Source: an uncultured Burkholderiales bacterium (GTDB lineage Bacteria; Pseudomonadota; Gammaproteobacteria; Burkholderiales; Burkholderiaceae). From it: a stretch of DNA of 6,197 bases. Shown here piece by piece: positions 5,546 to 6,197 of this stretch. Every line of letters starts with the position of its first letter. The stretch's first letter is position 1. The notes under the pieces were generated by a model. It saw only the letters and a list, made by a program, of their open reading frames with translations, searched no databases and was not told the DNA's origin. The position numbers and the translations under genes are program-made. The stretch spans positions 1 through 6,197 of the forward strand of contig CAIMWY010000267.1 of NCBI GenBank assembly GCA_903845315.1, written 5' to 3'.

Positions 5546-6197
5546 GCGTCTTGCAGCGTGTCACCCGTTTGCAATGGGCCTTGGCCATTTCATTGGGCGT
5601 GCACGCCGCACTGCTGAGCTTGCGCATTGCGGCGCCCGCGCAATTTGACCGGTTGTTCAAAGACACACCGCTCGAAGTGATCTTGGTCAACACCCGCGTG
5701 GTGGCAGAAGCACCTGACAAAGCCCAAGCCTTGGCCCAAACCCAGTTGGCCGGCGGCGGCGATCAACGCACAGGCCGTGCGGCCTCGCCCTTGCCCTCGG
5801 CCGCCACCACCGTGTCAGGCGACAGCGCTGACGCCATGCACAAACAAATTGCGTCACTGCAACAGCAACAGGCTTTGCTGTTGTCACAGGTGAAAGATTT
5901 GTTGGCCCAACTGCCACCGCCCCAGCCCAAAAAACCCGACGACAAACAAGACCCCTTTGAAGAAAAACGTCGTCAACTGCTCAAGTTATTGGCAGAAATT
6001 GAACAACGCATCGACCAAGACAACGCTCGCCCACGCAAACACTACATCAGCCCCGCCACCCGAGAGGTGGCCTATGCACAGTATTACGATGCACTGAGGC
6101 GCAAAATCGAAGACCGTGGCACGCTGTATTTTCCTGAGCGCAATGGGCAAAAACTCTATGGCGAGCTCACCATGGTCATCACCGTCAACACCGATGG
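5542..6197 (+). CDS. tonB: TonB-type energy transducer, 3' end beyond the window
   Basis: An open frame from GTG 5542 to the window edge encodes 218 complete residues of a TonB protein, the periplasm-spanning partner of ExbB/ExbD that energises outer-membrane transport. Residues about 12-31 form an uncleaved N-terminal membrane anchor containing Ser17-x3-His21, the same spacing as the functional S16/H20 pair of E. coli TonB. PLEVILVN follows at 43-50. The periplasmic linker has a low-complexity stretch (55-95), a heptad-like Gln/Leu helix (98-124), a short proline/lysine patch (125-138) and a charged helix (139-160). The TonB C-terminal domain starts near 165: YYDALRRKIE (181-190), LYFPERNGQKLYGELTM (195-211), then VITVNTDG at the edge. 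The GTG overlaps the upstream TGA by 4 bases and has a strong Shine-Dalgarno, implying co-translation with the exoribonuclease. No exbB or exbD is visible. The end of the gene cannot be judged. Confidence 0.9.
   Translation, partial: MSVLQRVTRLQWALAISLGVHAALLSLRIAAPAQFDRLFKDTPLEVILVNTRVVAEAPDKAQALAQTQLAGGGDQRTGRAASPLPSAATTVSGDSADAMHKQIASLQQQQALLLSQVKDLLAQLPPPQPKKPDDKQDPFEEKRRQLLKLLAEIEQRIDQDNARPRKHYISPATREVAYAQYYDALRRKIEDRGTLYFPERNGQKLYGELTMVITVNTD

Noticed and set aside
1..6197. Mobile elements, CRISPR repeats, tRNA or rRNA, phage or defence genes
   Set aside because: No transposase-like protein, regularly spaced repeats, recognisable RNA gene or unassigned stretch over 300 bases was found; the genes are compact housekeeping types.

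Overview
The window looks like a chromosomal housekeeping segment from a Gram-negative betaproteobacterium, most likely order Burkholderiales and probably Comamonadaceae-like. This is inferred from the GC-rich coding sequence with frequent TTG leucine codons, the close protein resemblance to proteobacterial TldD and RodA, and the gene order esterase - RNB exonuclease - tonB, which I recall from Burkholderiales. I cannot name the species. I see no mobile element, CRISPR array, rRNA, tRNA, phage gene or defence system.

Layout. Positions 1-75 are AT-rich and hold a possible promoter and the first codons of an unidentified minus-strand gene that leaves the window. The minus-strand block is rodA (1601-2755) followed by tldD (76-1536). 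The 64-bp gap between them carries two overlapping inverted repeats. A 47-bp divergent intergenic region (2756-2802) separates this block from a plus-strand block. That block holds a YqiA-type alpha/beta-hydrolase (2803-3399), an RNB-family (RNase II-like) exoribonuclease (3452-5545), and a GTG-started tonB-type energy transducer. The tonB-type gene overlaps the exonuclease stop by 4 bases and runs off the window at 6197.

Functions. RodA is the SEDS peptidoglycan glycosyltransferase of the elongasome. TldD is the catalytic half of the TldD/TldE metalloprotease. The RNB protein degrades RNA 3'->5'. TonB couples the proton-motive force to outer-membrane transporters. The genes do not form one pathway. 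The only strong coupling in the sequence is between the exonuclease and tonB, which share a 4-base overlap with a good Shine-Dalgarno inside the end of the exonuclease.

Most notable pattern. rodA, tldD, the esterase, the exonuclease and the possible edge gene all lack a good, well-spaced Shine-Dalgarno. Instead each has a -10-like hexamer ending 6 or 7 bases before its ATG, which would place transcription start at or next to the A of the start codon (leaderless mRNAs). tonB, the one gene inside an operon, has a classical Shine-Dalgarno. I found no clearly undescribed system; the other findings are modest points of gene order, protein architecture and regulation.
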